Shown: positions 8,955-17,037 of the stretch, piece by piece
How the letters are laid out: every line of letters starts with the position of its first letter
How positions within the stretch are numbered: position 1 is the first letter of the stretch
From: an uncultured Algibacter sp.
GTDB lineage: Bacteria; Bacteroidota; Bacteroidia; Flavobacteriales; Flavobacteriaceae
Assembly: GCF_947487575.1 (NCBI RefSeq)
Contig: NZ_CANKXG010000011.1
Span: 1-64,000 of the forward strand
DNA length: 64,000 nt
Reading direction: 5' to 3'
The notes under the pieces: model-generated
The model's database searches: none
Told to the model about the DNA's origin: nothing
Seen by the model: the letters and a program-made list of their open reading frames with translations, nothing else
Translations under genes and position numbers: made by a program

Positions 8955-10085
8955 ATGTTAAAACCAAAAACATATCATATTGCCCTGGGTAGCAATAAAG
9001 ACGATAAGTTTAGAAACTTGCAGGCTGCTGTCAATGCCATTTATGTGCGTGTTGGTAATGTGAAACTGATTTCTAAAGTTTATAAATCGCCAGCATTTGG
9101 TTTTGAAAGTGATGATTTTTTTAATTGTTGTTTGGTTTTAGAGAGTTATTTAAAACCTCAAAAGGTTTTAGATATATTATTGGAAATTGAAACCTCCTTA
9201 GGAAGAATCAGAACAACGCAGAATACTTATGAAGCCCGAACAATAGATTTGGATATTGTTTTTGCTGAAGATGACATTATAAATACAAAAACACTACAAG
9301 TACCGCATCCAGAAATGAGCAAACGTAAGTTTGTTTTGTTGCCGCTTAACGATATTGCATCAAAAGTGAAGCATCCAAAATCAGATAAAGAAGTATCTGT
9401 TTTGTTAGATGAATGCAATGATGAATCGGTTTTAGAGCCTATTAAAATTTGGCTAAAAAACCCGAGCAAGCAGTATAATTTTTCAAAATATAATTACATT
9501 GCTATTGAAGGTAACATTGGTGCAGGAAAAACGAGTTTGGCTGCAAAAATGGCGTACGATTTTAATGCCAAATTGATTTTAGAACGCTTTGCAGATAATC
9601 CGTTTTTACCAAAGTTTTATGAAGATGCTAACAGGTATGCATTTACATTAGAAATGTCTTTTCTGGCAGACCGCTACCAACAATTTTCTGATGATTTATC
9701 GCAACTCGATTTGTTTAAAGATTTTATTGTGAGTGATTACGACGTATTTAAATCGCTTATTTTTTCTAAAATCACATTGAATGACGACGAGTTTAGTTTG
9801 TACCGAAAGTTATTCTACTTAATGTATAAAGATATTGCGAAGCCTGAGTTATATGTTTATTTATACCAAAATACTGAGCGTTTGCAACAAAATATAAAAA
9901 AACGCGGACGCGATTATGAGCAAAATATCGCTGACGATTATCTAGAAAAAATTAATACGGGCTATTTAGACTTCTTAAAAACTCAAAAAGATTTTAAAGT
10001 AAAAATTATTGATGTTTCTGATAGGGATTTCGTAGAGAATCGTAAGGATTATTTATGGGTTTTGAGTGAGATTTGCGGGTGTTGA
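8955..10085 (+). CDS. folK: Fused HPPK (FolK) and deoxynucleoside kinase
   Basis: This 376-residue protein joins two enzymes. Residues about 5-155 are 6-hydroxymethyl-7,8-dihydropterin pyrophosphokinase of folate synthesis, with IALGSN at 8-13 and RTIDLDIVF at 95-103. Residues about 178-376 are a deoxynucleoside kinase with Walker A GNIGAGKT at 186-193, an ERF motif at 210-212 and ADR at 238-240. The kinase half phosphorylates deoxynucleosides for salvage. This fusion is recurrent in Bacteroidota. The reading frame is continuous, with a linker around 156-177. It stands alone, divergent from the transporter gene. Confidence 0.93.
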   Translation: MLKPKTYHIALGSNKDDKFRNLQAAVNAIYVRVGNVKLISKVYKSPAFGFESDDFFNCCLVLESYLKPQKVLDILLEIETSLGRIRTTQNTYEARTIDLDIVFAEDDIINTKTLQVPHPEMSKRKFVLLPLNDIASKVKHPKSDKEVSVLLDECNDESVLEPIKIWLKNPSKQYNFSKYNYIAIEGNIGAGKTSLAAKMAYDFNAKLILERFADNPFLPKFYEDANRYAFTLEMSFLADRYQQFSDDLSQLDLFKDFIVSDYDVFKSLIFSKITLNDDEFSLYRKLFYLMYKDIAKPELYVYLYQNTERLQQNIKKRGRDYEQNIADDYLEKINTGYLDFLKTQKDFKVKIIDVSDRDFVENRKDYLWVLSEICGC

Positions 10086-10230
10086 TTTGTTGTTGCACTA
10101 ATATCTTGGCATTTAAGTCGTTTTAATGCTAATACTACAATATACTTATTTGAAACCATTAATTCAGGATGGTACAGGATAGAGTAGCTTGTTTAGTTTT
10201 TTAGTTTTACACAAAAATACATTATATGTT

Positions 10231-11166
10231 ATGAAAAAATCAAAATTCACCTACAAACTATTATCAATTACTTCTTTAATCGCCTTTGTAGCCTTATTTT
10301 CTTGTACAAAAGATGGGCTTGGGTTCTCTGAAGACGTTATCGTATTTGAATACGCCCCAGACTCAGACCCTAATCCGAATCCAGACCCTGTAGCTATAGT
10401 TGAGGATGAAGACACAGGTAGTGATTTATCATGTACTGCCGAAGGAGCAAATGCTACTAGGACATCAAGTGATTTGCCAAACGCTGTTAATGTTGGAACT
10501 ATTGATGACCGAAGCTGTTACGCAAATTACAAAGAAGTTGAAATTGATGGACTTACTTGGGGAATATACAATATAACAGCTGGCTCCAATAATCAGGATG
10601 CAGCAAATACCTTACAACCTCGAATAGAACGCTCATTACCTATAGCGGACTCTAATGTAGGATCATCTGTAAAATTTACAGGAGACTTTAGAATTCTTGA
10701 AGTAGCTGATGCAGGCTCTTTTGGTCAAGATGGTACATATATAGCACAAGCTAAAGGGCAACACACCGGTGGTGGAGGTTCTCCTGACCCCGCTATTTGT
10801 TTATATAGAGCACATCCTATTTACGGTACAGGTAGCAATGCAGACAAGCAAGTAGCTTTCGATATTTATGCTGAGCGTATATTAGAACGTGGCGGGTCAG
10901 GAAGCGGGAGAGAAGTAGTTCTACTAAAAAGAGTTAATAAAAATGAAATAACTTCTTTTGTGTTAGAGGTAGGTTTTAAAGTAGATCCAAGCGATTCTTC
11001 AAAAAAAATACACTATTGTAATGCCATAATTGGTGGTGAAGCATTTAATTGGAATATTCCTTCACCCGAAAGAGGGACGCAATCGAAAATTAGATATGGT
11101 GCATACCGAGTTAGAGGTGGGAGAGCACAGATTAGATGGGCAAATACTTCGCATGATAGAGTTTAA
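10231..11166 (+). CDS. Secreted lipoprotein, possible beta-jelly-roll lyase-like fold
   Basis: This 311-residue protein has an SPII signal with the lipobox LFSC and lipid-modified Cys at residue 25. An Asp/Pro-rich spacer (residues about 38-60) follows. The rest is beta-rich and ends with the pattern RYGAYRVRGGRAQIRW, which recalls the closing strands of jelly-roll polysaccharide lyases. No catalytic set is recognised, so an enzyme call is not supported. The ATG at 10231 is preferred over 10189 because it places the signal peptide at the N-terminus. It has its own terminator and looks monocistronic. Confidence 0.7.
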   Translation: MKKSKFTYKLLSITSLIAFVALFSCTKDGLGFSEDVIVFEYAPDSDPNPNPDPVAIVEDEDTGSDLSCTAEGANATRTSSDLPNAVNVGTIDDRSCYANYKEVEIDGLTWGIYNITAGSNNQDAANTLQPRIERSLPIADSNVGSSVKFTGDFRILEVADAGSFGQDGTYIAQAKGQHTGGGGSPDPAICLYRAHPIYGTGSNADKQVAFDIYAERILERGGSGSGREVVLLKRVNKNEITSFVLEVGFKVDPSDSSKKIHYCNAIIGGEAFNWNIPSPERGTQSKIRYGAYRVRGGRAQIRWANTSHDRV

Positions 11167-11221
11167 AACTAATTTAATTTGAACTTGAATGAATTAGAGA
11201 AGCTTATACTCTGTATATGTA

Positions 11222-11261
11222 AAACAAACAAGGCTACCTGATAAGGCAGCCTTGTTTGTTT
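11222..11261 (+). terminator. Rho-independent terminator after the lipoprotein gene
   Basis: A 14-bp perfect stem (AAACAAACAAGGCT against AGCCTTGTTTGTTT) encloses a 12-base loop. A-rich and T-rich ends make it usable in both directions, serving the convergent methyltransferase gene as well. Confidence 0.75.
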
Positions 11262-11288
11262 AGGGGACATACACACACAAGCGAATAT

Positions 11289-11948
11289 TTAGGGTAATTG
11301 ATATAATATGGTGATAATTTGACTTTTAGTGGGTCTCTCCAAATAATATGTCGCTAGGTGTTTCACATAATTAATTTTTAAATTAAACGGAGGTTTTAAT
11401 AAATCAACTCCACTATTCTGTTTTAACCTAATACCTTGCCCAGAAATAATATCTTTATTCGGAATAAAATCACCTAAAGGGATATGTTCAGTTAGGGTAA
11501 TATATTTGTAATCGTGAAGTTTTTTAAGGATGCTTTTAATTTCTGCGTTTGATAAATGTTGTAATACTTGTCTAAGAATAATGCAATCTGCAGGAGGTAA
11601 TTCATCTTTTATAATATCTAGGCAATAAAATTCTAAATTATCACTTTTAAAAAGAGTCTTATTTCTATTAATAAGTGTGTCAACAATATCTATAGCGATA
11701 TATTTTTTGGTATATGGAGTAAGATGCTTTCCGATATTAAAATCGCCACAGCCTAAATCGCAAACTACTAAAGGTTGTTTAAAAGAATCTAAAAATGAAA
11801 TAGTTTTTTCTAGATATGGGTTTATAATTTCAAGATGATGAGAGCCATCACCAGAATAAAAATCAAAATCTTTTCCACCCCAAAGTTTCATGTCATAAAT
11901 TTGATTCATTACAGCTTTGATTGGCCAAGATTGCTTTTTTTTAGTCAT
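11289..11948 (-). CDS. Class I SAM-dependent methyltransferase
   Basis: This 219-residue protein has the Rossmann methyltransferase motif I VVCDLGCGDFNIG at residues 61-73, an acidic residue after strand two (AIDIVD) and a motif IV-like LRQVLQHL segment. The substrate is unknown. Its start codon lies inside the end of the TrmH-family gene (8-bp overlap), so the two are translationally coupled. Confidence 0.8.
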   Translation of the reverse strand: MTKKKQSWPIKAVMNQIYDMKLWGGKDFDFYSGDGSHHLEIINPYLEKTISFLDSFKQPLVVCDLGCGDFNIGKHLTPYTKKYIAIDIVDTLINRNKTLFKSDNLEFYCLDIIKDELPPADCIILRQVLQHLSNAEIKSILKKLHDYKYITLTEHIPLGDFIPNKDIISGQGIRLKQNSGVDLLKPPFNLKINYVKHLATYYLERPTKSQIITILYQLP

Positions 11949-12474
11949 TTTTGAGTTTACTAAAAATATCCCAAACTACTACGCCACAACTCACAGATAT
12001 ATTTAAAGAGTGCTTAGTGCCAAACTGCGGTATCTCAATAATCATGTCACTTGTCGAAACCACATTTTGGTCAATACCTTTTACTTCGTTGCCAAAAACT
12101 AGAGCATATTTTGTGTTCGATTCAATCTCAAAATCGTTTAGCATTGTAGCGTTTTCAGTTTGTTCAATCGCGCAAATTTGTATGTTATCTGCTTTTAGTT
12201 TTTTAACTAAATCTATAGTATTTTCAGTATATTCCCAGTCAACGGTATCTGTACTTCCTAAGGCTGTTTTATGAATATCTTTATGTGGCGGTGTTGCTGT
12301 TATTCCACAGAGGTAAATTTTTTCAATCAAAAATGCATCACTAGTTCTAAAAATAGATCCAATATTATTTAAGCTACGAATATTATCGAGAACTATTATA
12401 ATTGGAGTCTTTTTTGCTTCTTTAAATCCTTCAATGCTTAATCTATCTAATTCGCTATTTTTAAGTTTGCGCAT
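11941..12474 (-). CDS. TrmH/SpoU-family RNA 2'-O-methyltransferase
   Basis: This 177-residue protein carries the three SPOUT motifs: motif 1 NNIGSIFRTS at residues 36-45, motif 2 FGNEVKGID at 127-135 and motif 3 HSLNISVSCGVV at 155-166. Such proteins form trefoil-knot dimers that methylate ribose in tRNA or rRNA. Length fits the short tRNA (guanosine-2'-O) or TrmL-like members lacking an extra RNA-binding domain, but the target nucleotide cannot be decided here. It is followed with overlap by the methyltransferase gene and is divergent from mutS. Confidence 0.88.
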   Translation of the reverse strand: MRKLKNSELDRLSIEGFKEAKKTPIIIVLDNIRSLNNIGSIFRTSDAFLIEKIYLCGITATPPHKDIHKTALGSTDTVDWEYTENTIDLVKKLKADNIQICAIEQTENATMLNDFEIESNTKYALVFGNEVKGIDQNVVSTSDMIIEIPQFGTKHSLNISVSCGVVVWDIFSKLKND

Positions 12475-12603
12475 GGCTTTATTGTTGAAATCTCGTTCTA
12501 ATTGTAGATAACTTCTAAAAAATCAAGCTAAAAAAACATGAAATTAATAGTACATTGCATGCTACAATTTTGTCAAAAGTAACACATATAAATCACTTCT
12601 CCA

Positions 12604-15216
12604 TTGGCTGAAAAAGTAAAAAAAGTAACGCCGTTAATGAAACAATATAATGCCATTAAGGTTAAATACCCTGATGCGTTGTTATTATTTCGTGTAGGTG
12701 ATTTTTACGAAACCTTTGGGAGTGATGCTGTTAAAACTGCTGGTATTTTGGGTATTATTTTAACAAAGCGGGGTGCAGGTAGTGAAAGTGAAACTGAGTT
12801 GGCTGGATTTCCACACCATTCATTAAATACTTATTTGCCAAAATTGGTAAAGGCAGGTGAGCGTGTTGCTATTTGCGACCAATTGGAAGATCCAAAACAA
12901 ACTAAAACCATTGTGAAACGAGGTGTTACTGAGTTGGTAACTCCAGGTGTGGCTTTAAATGATGAGGTTTTAATGTCAAAATCGAATAACTTTTTATGTT
13001 CGGTTTATTTTGATAAAAAATATATTGGGGTATCGTTTTTAGATATTTCTACAGGGGAGTTTTTAACGTCTCAAGGAAATGCAGAGTATATTGATAAATT
13101 GCTTCAAAACTTTGGACCAAGTGAAGTATTGGTTTCTAAACAGAAGCGCGCACTTTTTAATGATACTTTTGGCGACGATTTTCATACGTTTTTTTTAGAA
13201 GATTGGGTGTATCAAACCGATTATGCTTATGAAACTTTAACGAAACATTTTGATACAAAAACATTAAAAGGTTTTGGTATTGAAGATTTATATGAAGGTA
13301 TTATTGCTTCAGGTTCCATTCTGCATTATTTAGGCGAAACGCAGCATCATAAATTACAGCATATCGCATCTATTTCTAGAATCGCAGAAGATGATTATGT
13401 GTGGATGGATAAGTTTACCATCAGAAATTTAGAACTTTATAATTCTACAAATAACAATGCTGTTACACTTTTAAATGTGATTGACAAAACCATTTCGCCA
13501 ATGGGTGGGCGGTTGTTAAAGCGTTGGCTAGCATTGCCTTTAAAAAACGTTGAAAAAATAAAACAGCGTCATGAAGTGGTTAGTTTCTTAACCAAAGAAA
13601 ACACCATACTTAAAAAGATTCAAAATCATATTAAACATATTGGCGATTTAGAGCGTTTAATTTCTAAAACAGCCACAGGAAAGGTTAATCCACGCGAAGT
13701 TATTCAGCTTAAAAACTCATTGGAAGCCATTGTTCCTATAAAGTCTTTAGCTTCGAATTGTGATAACGAATCACTTAAAATCATTGGAGATACACTTCAA
13801 AGTTGTAATGTGCTTCGTGAAAAAATAAAGGAAACTCTAAATGAAGAAGCACCTGTAAATGTTTTAAAGGGGAGTAGTATTGCCGCTGGTTTTTCTTCAG
13901 AATTGGATGAATTAAGAGGTTTGTCAAAATCAGGAAAAGATTACCTCGATAATATGTTAGAGCGTGAAAGTGAGCGTACAGGGATTACTTCACTAAAAAT
14001 AGCGTCCAATAATGTTTTTGGGTATTATATTGAAGTTAGAAACACGCACAAAGATAAAGTTCCTGAAGAGTGGATTAGAAAGCAAACTCTAGTAAATGCT
14101 GAACGTTATATTACTGAAGAACTTAAAGAATACGAGGCTAAAATTTTAGGAGCCGAAGAACGTATTCTAGCCATAGAGCAACAATTATTTTCAGAATTAG
14201 TAAGCTGGTTAAATCAATATATAAAACCAGTACAGCAAAATGCTTATTTAGTTGGGCAATTAGATTGCCTGTGCGGGTTTGCACAATTAGCAAAGGATAA
14301 TAAATATATATATCCAACAATCGATGATTCTTTTGATTTAGAAATTAAAGATGGGCGTCATCCAGTTATTGAAAAGCAATTACCTATTGGCGAAGCGTAT
14401 ATTGCTAATGATGTTTTTTTAGATAGAACAGGTCAGCAAATTATTATGATTACTGGGCCAAATATGTCTGGTAAGTCTGCTATATTACGTCAAACAGCCT
14501 TAATTGTATTGTTGGCACAAATAGGAAGTTTTGTACCTGCTAAAGAAGCTAGAATTGGACTGGTTGATAAAATTTTCACAAGAGTAGGTGCAAGCGATAA
14601 TATCTCGATGGGAGAATCTACCTTTATGGTGGAAATGAATGAAACAGCTTCTATTTTGAATAATATATCTGATAGAAGTTTAGTATTACTTGATGAGATA
14701 GGGCGAGGAACTAGTACCTATGATGGCATATCTATAGCATGGGCGATAAGTGAATATTTACACGAACATCCAGCAAAACCAAAAACATTATTTGCAACCC
14801 ATTACCATGAGTTGAATGAGATGAGTGAAACGTTTGGACGCATAAAAAACTTTAATGTTTCTGTAAAAGAACTCAAAAACAATGTGTTGTTCTTAAGAAA
14901 ACTAGTAGAAGGCGGAAGTGCACACAGTTTTGGTATTCATGTGGCTAAAATGGCGGGAATGCCACAACAAGTTTTACATCGAGCAAATAAAATTTTAAAG
15001 AAATTAGAGCAATCGCATTCTAGTGAAGAGCTTACGGATAAAGTAAAAACTTTAAATGATGATTTACAATTGAGTTTTTTCAATCTTGATGATCCGCTTC
15101 TTGAAAATATCAAAGATGAAATATTACATATTGATATTGATACACTTACGCCAGTAGAAGCGCTTATGAAATTGAATGAAATTAAGCGTATGTTGGTTAA
15201 GAAAAAGCAAGCGTAA
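12604..15216 (+). CDS. mutS: DNA mismatch repair protein MutS
   Basis: This 870-residue protein is full-length MutS1, which recognises mismatches and starts repair with MutL. The mismatch-reading FYE motif is at residues 34-36 and Walker A GPNMSGKS at 618-625, followed by the Walker [13 protein letters not shown] segment and the THYHEL switch. The start is a TTG at 12604; the in-frame ATG at 12538 is cut off by a stop, and the TTG gives the normal N-terminus with about 33 residues before the FYE motif. The C-terminal end resembles the MutS dimerisation tail. Confidence 0.97.
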   Translation: MAEKVKKVTPLMKQYNAIKVKYPDALLLFRVGDFYETFGSDAVKTAGILGIILTKRGAGSESETELAGFPHHSLNTYLPKLVKAGERVAICDQLEDPKQTKTIVKRGVTELVTPGVALNDEVLMSKSNNFLCSVYFDKKYIGVSFLDISTGEFLTSQGNAEYIDKLLQNFGPSEVLVSKQKRALFNDTFGDDFHTFFLEDWVYQTDYAYETLTKHFDTKTLKGFGIEDLYEGIIASGSILHYLGETQHHKLQHIASISRIAEDDYVWMDKFTIRNLELYNSTNNNAVTLLNVIDKTISPMGGRLLKRWLALPLKNVEKIKQRHEVVSFLTKENTILKKIQNHIKHIGDLERLISKTATGKVNPREVIQLKNSLEAIVPIKSLASNCDNESLKIIGDTLQSCNVLREKIKETLNEEAPVNVLKGSSIAAGFSSELDELRGLSKSGKDYLDNMLERESERTGITSLKIASNNVFGYYIEVRNTHKDKVPEEWIRKQTLVNAERYITEELKEYEAKILGAEERILAIEQQLFSELVSWLNQYIKPVQQNAYLVGQLDCLCGFAQLAKDNKYIYPTIDDSFDLEIKDGRHPVIEKQLPIGEAYIANDVFLDRTGQQIIMITGPNMSGKSAILRQTALIVLLAQIGSFVPAKEARIGLVDKIFTRVGASDNISMGESTFMVEMNETASILNNISDRSLVLLDEIGRGTSTYDGISIAWAISEYLHEHPAKPKTLFATHYHELNEMSETFGRIKNFNVSVKELKNNVLFLRKLVEGGSAHSFGIHVAKMAGMPQQVLHRANKILKKLEQSHSSEELTDKVKTLNDDLQLSFFNLDDPLLENIKDEILHIDIDTLTPVEALMKLNEIKRMLVKKKQA

Positions 15217-15245
15217 AATTATTTTTATTTATTTTAATAAAAGGC

Positions 15246-15275
15246 TTTGCAATTCCTAGAAATATTTTAAATTTG
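15246..15275 (+). promoter_or_regulatory. Bacteroidota-type promoter for the tRNA pair
   Basis: A TTTG at 15246-15249 and a perfect TAnnTTTG box (TAAATTTG, 15268-15275) are 18 bases apart, as expected for the Bacteroidota primary sigma factor. The box ends 37 bases before the tRNA-Gly gene. Confidence 0.65.
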
Positions 15276-15312
15276 CATCCGCAATCGAAGGGTTGTACGT
15301 TCATTAAAAACT

Positions 15313-15384
15313 GCGAAAGTAGCTCAGGGGTAGAGCATCACCTTGCCAAGGTGGGGGTCGCGGGTTCAAATCCCGTCTTTCGCT
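15313..15384 (+). tRNA. tRNA-Gly (GCC)
   Basis: The sequence folds as a complete cloverleaf. The acceptor stem is GCGAAAG against CTTTCGC, the D-arm is GCTC/GAGC, the anticodon stem is TCACC/GGTGG around loop TTGCCAA with anticodon GCC at 15345-15347, and the T-arm contains TTCAAAT. The 3' CCA is not encoded. It heads a two-tRNA transcript. Confidence 0.96.
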
Positions 15385-15433
15385 CTGAGACTTTCTTAAA
15401 ATATACCAATTGATATGTTTACATATCTAATTT

Positions 15434-15517
15434 GCTGAAGTGGTGGAATTGGTAGACACGTTGGACTTAAAATCCAATGTCCATTAGGACGTACGGGTTC
15501 AAGTCCCGTCTTCAGTA
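15434..15517 (+). tRNA. tRNA-Leu (TAA)
   Basis: This is a long class II tRNA. The acceptor stem is GCTGAAG against CTTCAGT, the anticodon stem is TTGGA/TCCAA with loop CTTAAAA and anticodon TAA at 15468-15470. A variable arm (about 15478-15492) and a T-loop TTCAAGT follow. CCA is not encoded. It lies 49 bases after tRNA-Gly and before a shared terminator. Confidence 0.96.
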
Positions 15518-15523
15518 CAGATG

Positions 15524-15553
15524 AAAAGCCGAAACGAAAGTTTCGGCTTTTTT
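15524..15553 (+). terminator. Terminator of the tRNA transcript
   Basis: A 12-bp stem (AAAAGCCGAAAC against GTTTCGGCTTTT) closes a GAAA tetraloop and is followed by further T residues. It starts seven bases after tRNA-Leu. Confidence 0.85.
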
Positions 15554-15555
15554 GG

Positions 15556-16057
15556 TTTAAGAAAATTTTTATTTGTTTGAAAAGTTCATATGCGACTCCA
15601 CACTTTCAATTTTGTTATCACTAAATAATTTTAATGGAGTTTGTTTTCTCAGTATCTGATGTTTCAATTTTCTTTTTTTCTGTTAGCTATTTTATTTGAT
15701 GTGAAACCTTATTTCTCTTAGCAATAGACTTATTTGTATTAGTAATAGACCTATTTGTTTTAGTAATAGAATGAAATCTTTTTTAGTTTTATAGAAATTA
15801 TAAATGTTTTTTTATTTACAATTTTCACAAAACTTATTTGATAACAGAAAATCTACCAATCGATGGAAAGTGTATAGATAGAATTATATAATAGAGAAAA
15901 AGTGCTAAAACATTCTGAAGCATTTTATGATAATTTAGAAGAACACAAAAAGAAAATAGCATCAGAAAATGACGTTTCGGTTTAGAAAAGGATTTTAAAA
16001 TTTTAATATAGTTGCTCACGTTGCAAGTAGTCATAATAAGTTAAACAAAACAAAACT
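15556..16057 (+). other. Gene-poor 0.5-kb gap before the gluconate operon
   Basis: No convincing gene is present. Open frames here are short, AT-rich and lack family resemblance. The only structured element is a 21-bp tandem repeat at 15718-15770. Promoter DNA for the downstream operon must lie in the last 100 bases, where TATAGTTG (near 16006) is a one-mismatch match to the TAnnTTTG box. Confidence 0.5.
15718..15770 (+). repeat. 21-bp tandem repeat, 2.5 copies
   Basis: Units lie at 15718-15738, 15739-15759 and 15760-15770 (partial). The core TTAGTAATAGAC is repeated with few changes, and the second unit contains the 12-bp dyad AATAGACCTATT. Copies are contiguous without spacers. Period 21 bp equals two helical turns, or seven codons if it is a coding remnant. 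Confidence 0.75.
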
Positions 16058-17023
16058 ATGTTTCAAAAACTAATACTAATTTTAAGTGCCATTATAATCT
16101 GTACAAGCTGCAATTCAAAGGAAAATAAAGTGAAAACAAATAAAAATTTGAAAGCTGAAATTGAATATAAAATAGCATCAGATTTAGGTGAAGGTGCCAT
16201 TTGGAACTATCAAACCCAAGAATTATATTGGATTGATATTGAAAAGAAAACTCTAAATATCTATAATCCAGAAAAGAAAGCGAATCGTATTATAAACATG
16301 TCTTCTAGAATTGGTACCGTGGTACCAATAGATACAAATGAAGTATTGTCTGCCCTTGAAGATGGTGTTTACAAAACGAACTTAAAAACAGGTCGTTCAA
16401 AGTTGTTTGTAGACATGAGCGATGAACTTAAAGATAGTAGACTAAACGATGGAAAGTGTGACCCTAGCGGACGTTTTTGGGTAGGCTCCATGCACTTAAA
16501 GCAAAAAGAAGGGCACGCAAAACTTTTCAATATAAATAACAAAAGTGAACTACAAATGAAAATTGATAGCGTTACAATTTCTAATGGTATTGTTTGGACT
16601 TCTGATAAAACAAAAATGTATTATATCGATACACCAACATCTGAAATTAAAGGCTATGAATATGATAATAAAACTGGACAAATTTCTAATGGTAAAGTGG
16701 TAGTGAAAATACCTGAAGCTTTAGGGTTTCCTGATGGGATGACTATTGATGAAAACAATATGCTTTGGGTAGCGATGTGGAATGGTAATGCAGTTATTCA
16801 ATTTAACCCTAACACAGGAAACGTAATTCAAAAAGTTGAAGTACCAGCGCATAACATTACATCTTGTGCTTTTGGCGGTAAAGATTTAAATATGCTGTAT
16901 ATTACTTCGGCAAGAGTAGACATGACCGAAGAAGAATTGGAAAAATATCCGCTTTCTGGTTCAGTATTTAAAGTTAATTTAGGAGTTAAAGGCGTTAAAA
17001 GCTCATTTTATAAAGCACATTAG
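16058..17023 (+). CDS. SMP-30/gluconolactonase-like lipoprotein
   Basis: This 321-residue beta-propeller protein belongs to the SMP-30/gluconolaconase/LRE family. An SPII signal ends in a lipobox with Cys at residue 18. The metal site pattern is present: GEGAIW near residue 46, the DGKCDPSGRFWVGSM segment near 144, SNGIVW near 174 and FPDGM near 227. Family members hydrolyse sugar lactones using a divalent metal. As the first gene of a run with gluconokinase, 6-phosphogluconate dehydrogenase and gluconate permease, it probably opens glucono-lactone outside the cytoplasm; that substrate is inferred from context. Confidence 0.87.
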   Translation: MFQKLILILSAIIICTSCNSKENKVKTNKNLKAEIEYKIASDLGEGAIWNYQTQELYWIDIEKKTLNIYNPEKKANRIINMSSRIGTVVPIDTNEVLSALEDGVYKTNLKTGRSKLFVDMSDELKDSRLNDGKCDPSGRFWVGSMHLKQKEGHAKLFNINNKSELQMKIDSVTISNGIVWTSDKTKMYYIDTPTSEIKGYEYDNKTGQISNGKVVVKIPEALGFPDGMTIDENNMLWVAMWNGNAVIQFNPNTGNVIQKVEVPAHNITSCAFGGKDLNMLYITSARVDMTEEELEKYPLSGSVFKVNLGVKGVKSSFYKAH

Positions 17024-17037
17024 AAAAATTTAGAATC

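Noticed and set aside
15718-15770. Tandem 21-bp repeat considered as a CRISPR array
   Set aside because: Copies are directly adjacent with no spacers, only 2.5 units exist, and no cas genes are in the window.
15834-16034. 66-codon open frame on the minus strand in the gap before the gluconate operon
   Set aside because: AT-rich composition, no recognisable domain, and no promoter or neighbour that supports it.
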